A stretch of 64,000 nucleotides of DNA, taken from assembly GCF_900102315.1 (NCBI RefSeq), contig NZ_FNBL01000003.1, forward strand, positions 62,001-126,000, in the 5' to 3' direction. Below, piece after piece: positions 61,659 to 64,000 of this stretch (the first letter of the stretch is position 1; the number at the start of each line of letters is the position of its first letter). The notes under the pieces were generated by a model. That model was not told where the DNA came from, searched no databases, and saw nothing but the letters and a program-made list of their open reading frames with translations. The position numbers and the translations under genes were made by a program. The stretch comes from Celeribacter baekdonensis. Lineage in GTDB: Bacteria; Pseudomonadota; Alphaproteobacteria; Rhodobacterales; Rhodobacteraceae.

Positions 61659-63134
61659 TCAGCCCCAATCGCGACAGACGTATTTCAGCTCCATAAACTC
61701 CTGCATCCCCATCCGCGCACCTTCGCGGCCCAGCCCAGATTGCTTGACGCCGCCAAAGGGGATCGGCGCGCCGGTGACCTTGGTGCGATTGACCGCGACC
61801 ATGCCGTATTGCAGCGCCCGTGAGAGGCGATAGATGCGTTTCGGGTCTTGCGAATGGACATAGGCGACAAGGCCATATTCGCTATCATTGGCCCGTGTGA
61901 TGACCTCGTCTTCGGTGTCAAACGGCGTGATCGGCGCGACGGGGCCAAAGCTTTCCTCATGCATGATTTTGGCATTGTCGGGCACGTCGGTCAGCACAGT
62001 GGCCGGATAGAACAACGGGCCAAGATCGGAAACCGCGCCACCACAGGCCAGTCGCGCGCCCTTGGCCAGCGCGTCGTCGACATGTGCCTGTTGTTTGGCC
62101 ACAGCGCGGGCGTTCATCAACGGGCCGAGATCGGCGTCCTCCATGCCCGGCGCAAGGGTGAGCGCCTTGGCCGCCGCCACGAATTTCGCGCAAAACGTGG
62201 CATAGATCGGACGCTCGACATAAATCCGGTTTGCACCCAGGCAATCCTGCCCAGAGGTGGCGAATTTGGCTTTGATCACCTCCGCCACAGCCCGGTCCAA
62301 ATCGGCACCTTTGAACACGATCACCGGCGCATGGCCGCCGAGTTCAAGCACCAATTTTTTCACGGTCTGCGCCGATTGGCGATACAAAAGCCGCCCCACT
62401 TCGGTAGACCCCGTGAACGACAGCGCCCGCACGCGGGGGTCTTTCGTCCATGGTTCCACCACGGTGGGCGCATCCCCGGTCACGACGTTGAACACGCCCG
62501 CGGGCATGCCCGCGCGTTCGGCCAATTCCGCCAGTGCCAGCGCCGAATAGGGTGTCTCAGCCGAAGGGTGCGCCACGATGGTACAGCCCGCCGCCAAAGC
62601 CGCCGCCGCTTTGCGTGTGAGCATGGCGGAGGGGAAATTCCACGGCGTGATCAGGGCGACAACGCCCACGGGTTCCAGCCAAAGCTCGACTTCTGCATCG
62701 GGCAAATGCGAGGTCACGCCTTCAACATTCGGACGCTTCGCCTCTTCGGCGTAATAGTCAATGAACGCCGCAGCATAGTCGATCTCGCCGCGCGCTTCCG
62801 ACAGCGGCTTGCCCTGTTCGAGCACCATGATCCGCGCGAGATCCCCTTTGGCCGCGATCATCAGATCATGCCAGCGGCGCAGCACGGCGGCGCGGTCCTG
62901 TGGCAAACGTTGCGACCAGGCGGGAAAACTCGCCTGCGCCGCCTCCACGGCGGCGGTGGATTGCGCGGCGCTCAGTGCGGCGACATCGCCCAAATGCGCC
63001 CCTGTGGCCGGGTCGGTCACGGCAAAACAGGCGCCCGTCTCGCCGGAGGTCCATTTGCCATTCACATAGGAAAAGCCCCGCAAAAGACGTTTGTCGCCAA
63101 TATCTGGGCGGGCAGAAATCGCAGTGTCACGCAT
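61659..63134 (-). CDS. doeC: NAD(P)-dependent aldehyde dehydrogenase, probable aspartate-semialdehyde oxidising enzyme of ectoine breakdown
   Basis: 491-aa aldehyde dehydrogenase of the succinate-semialdehyde (GabD) type: cofactor region ITPWNFPSAMLTRKAAAALAAGCT, SFTGSTEVGRLL, general-base Glu in LELGGHAP, catalytic Cys in SGQDCLGANRIY, and MHEESFGPVAP. Usual length. It is 45 bp upstream of the aminotransferase gene. In ectoine clusters the gene at this place (ssd/doeC) oxidises the semialdehyde made by the transaminase. Plain succinate-semialdehyde dehydrogenase activity is the alternative. Confidence 0.8.
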   Translation of the reverse strand: MRDTAISARPDIGDKRLLRGFSYVNGKWTSGETGACFAVTDPATGAHLGDVAALSAAQSTAAVEAAQASFPAWSQRLPQDRAAVLRRWHDLMIAAKGDLARIMVLEQGKPLSEARGEIDYAAAFIDYYAEEAKRPNVEGVTSHLPDAEVELWLEPVGVVALITPWNFPSAMLTRKAAAALAAGCTIVAHPSAETPYSALALAELAERAGMPAGVFNVVTGDAPTVVEPWTKDPRVRALSFTGSTEVGRLLYRQSAQTVKKLVLELGGHAPVIVFKGADLDRAVAEVIKAKFATSGQDCLGANRIYVERPIYATFCAKFVAAAKALTLAPGMEDADLGPLMNARAVAKQQAHVDDALAKGARLACGGAVSDLGPLFYPATVLTDVPDNAKIMHEESFGPVAPITPFDTEDEVITRANDSEYGLVAYVHSQDPKRIYRLSRALQYGMVAVNRTKVTGAPIPFGGVKQSGLGREGARMGMQEFMELKYVCRDWG

Positions 63135-63233
63135 GTTGGCCTCCTATCCCCTGTCACTGTGACGGATCACGGCAGAGGGGGAGACCAAAGTGAGGGCCAA
63201 TGCGCGATATTCGGACTGCCGGGGTGGGGTGCG

Positions 63234-63719
63234 CTAGTCCAAATGGTCTGTGAACAGCCCAAGCGGCGGAGCGCCACCGCCTTTGACCTGTTTGGTGACG
63301 ATATAGGTAAAATAGCGCGCGATGCCGATGCGCGCGTCCAACAACGTGTCAATCAGCCGTTGATAGGCGTCGATGTCGCGGGTGACGATCTGTAACAGAT
63401 AGTCAAACCCGCCGCCCAAGGCCCAACAGCCCAGGATTTCCTCATGCGATTGCACCGAGGCTTCAAAGGTCTGAAACGAGGCTTGGGTGTGATCGGCAAG
63501 TTCGGCGGCGACGAACACCGTCACAGTCGAACCCAATTTGCGCAGGTTGATTTCGGCGTGATAGCCCTCGATCAGCCCGGCTTTTTCGAGCTTTTTCAAC
63601 CGCTCCCATGCGGGCGTCGGCGACAGGCCAATCGCTTCGGCCAGACGTGCCTTTGACATCCGCCCCTCCCGAGACAGGGCGCGCAGAATGTCGAAATCAC
63701 GGGCGTCCAGTTTGATCAT
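63234..63719 (-). CDS. doeX: Lrp/AsnC-family regulator, probable DoeX
   Basis: 161-aa feast/famine regulator: N-terminal HTH (LDARDFDILRALSREGRMSKARLAEAIGL, TPAWERLKKLEKAGLI) and a C-terminal RAM ligand domain (ILGCWALGGGFDYLLQIV). Ectoine catabolic operons of halophiles and roseobacters carry just such a regulator between the hydrolytic genes and the dehydrogenase/aminotransferase pair. Nine bases separate it from the eutC-like gene, so it is in the operon. Confidence 0.82.
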   Translation of the reverse strand: MIKLDARDFDILRALSREGRMSKARLAEAIGLSPTPAWERLKKLEKAGLIEGYHAEINLRKLGSTVTVFVAAELADHTQASFQTFEASVQSHEEILGCWALGGGFDYLLQIVTRDIDAYQRLIDTLLDARIGIARYFTYIVTKQVKGGGAPPLGLFTDHLD

Positions 63720-63728
63720 GGGGCAAGG

Positions 63729-64000
63729 TTACGCGGAAATCACCGTGCCCGCATCCCCCAAACGGGTCGCGACATGGCTGGCGATGGCGGTGTCTTGCAC
63801 GCCGGTTCCGGTCAGATCGCAGATCGTGATCTGACGTGGATCGGCGCGGCCTTGGGCGACTCCCGTGATGATCTGGCCCAACTCTGGCGGGGTTTGCCGC
63901 ATCAGCCCTTGCGCGCGTGCCGCCCGCAATTCGCCCAGCACCTCGCATTGGCTGACCCGATCACAGACATAGAGACCGGCGGCGGCCAAGGCCTCTGGCG
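63729..64000 (-). CDS. eutC: Ornithine cyclodeaminase-family protein, EutC-like (partial)
   Basis: Only the last 90 residues are in the window; the gene enters from the right edge. The segment LYVCDRVSQCEVLGEL, then LGQIITGVAQGR and ICDLTGTGVQDTAIASHVATRL, is the C-terminal NAD-domain end of the ornithine cyclodeaminase/mu-crystallin family. With the Lrp, dehydrogenase and aminotransferase genes behind it, the ectoine-utilisation member EutC is the best fit. Confidence 0.75.
   Translation of the reverse strand, partial: PEALAAAGLYVCDRVSQCEVLGELRAARAQGLMRQTPPELGQIITGVAQGRADPRQITICDLTGTGVQDTAIASHVATRLGDAGTVISA

Overview
The window looks like chromosomal DNA of a marine-type alphaproteobacterium of the Rhodobacterales (Roseobacter/Rhodobacter group). 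The signs are the hisS-hisZ-hisG run with a short-form HisG, a DUF1489 gene, a B12-dependent class II ribonucleotide reductase, a TRAP transporter, an ectoine-degradation gene run, and the overall GC-rich coding style. I saw no rRNA, tRNA or CRISPR array. Genus cannot be decided from the sequence alone.

Layout. 1-3.1 kb: xanthine dehydrogenase (xdhB, cut by the window edge, and xdhA), minus strand. 3.3-14.6 kb: housekeeping genes, namely dnaE with an overlapping repeat lipoprotein, slyX, hisS-hisZ-hisG, a DUF1489 gene and nrdJ. 14.6-17.2 kb: a small accessory island with a Lon-like AAA+ ATPase that lacks a protease domain, a small unknown protein and a metallophosphoesterase cut off at its C-terminus. 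17.4-24.2 kb: a LysR regulator, a 5-formyl-THF cyclo-ligase paralog (COG0212 type) and a complete BMP-type ABC importer.

24.9-35.5 kb is the most unusual part. Two small exported proteins and a CsgG/HfaB-type outer-membrane lipoprotein are followed by exported proteins that share an ALGAVNTG repeat and an LER...N-I/V-AEN head. An AT-rich TPR-sulfotransferase gene sits between the repeat proteins. Next to them lie a hybrid histidine kinase with a periplasmic molybdopterin-fold partner and a divergent LuxR-type response regulator. I read this as a curli/holdfast-anchor-like surface fibre system with its own modification enzyme and possibly its own signalling module. 35.6-39.5 kb holds small membrane proteins, an orphan receiver-like protein, a short ATP-grasp-like protein and a long stretch without a clear gene that ends in a strong terminator.

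39.5-49 kb is a mosaic of regulator/enzyme pairs and decay. It has oxyR and a 1-Cys peroxiredoxin with a clear OxyR site between them, a broken dps gene, an integrase relic, a frameshifted azoreductase with its LysR, a GNAT acetyltransferase, and a DHA2-type MFS pump with a divergent TetR regulator and a palindromic operator. 48.6-54.2 kb: a TrmB-like regulator divergent from a nitrilase-TRAP-flavin reductase unit, with three TGTCGA-N6-TCGACA-like sites between them. 54.4-60.1 kb: an alpha/beta hydrolase with a GlxA-type regulator, a second azoreductase/LysR pair, and another LysR divergent from a CutA-like and an NTF2-like gene. 60.2-64 kb: the end of an ectoine catabolic operon (eutC-like partial, Lrp-type doeX, doeC-like dehydrogenase, doeD-like aminotransferase), minus strand.
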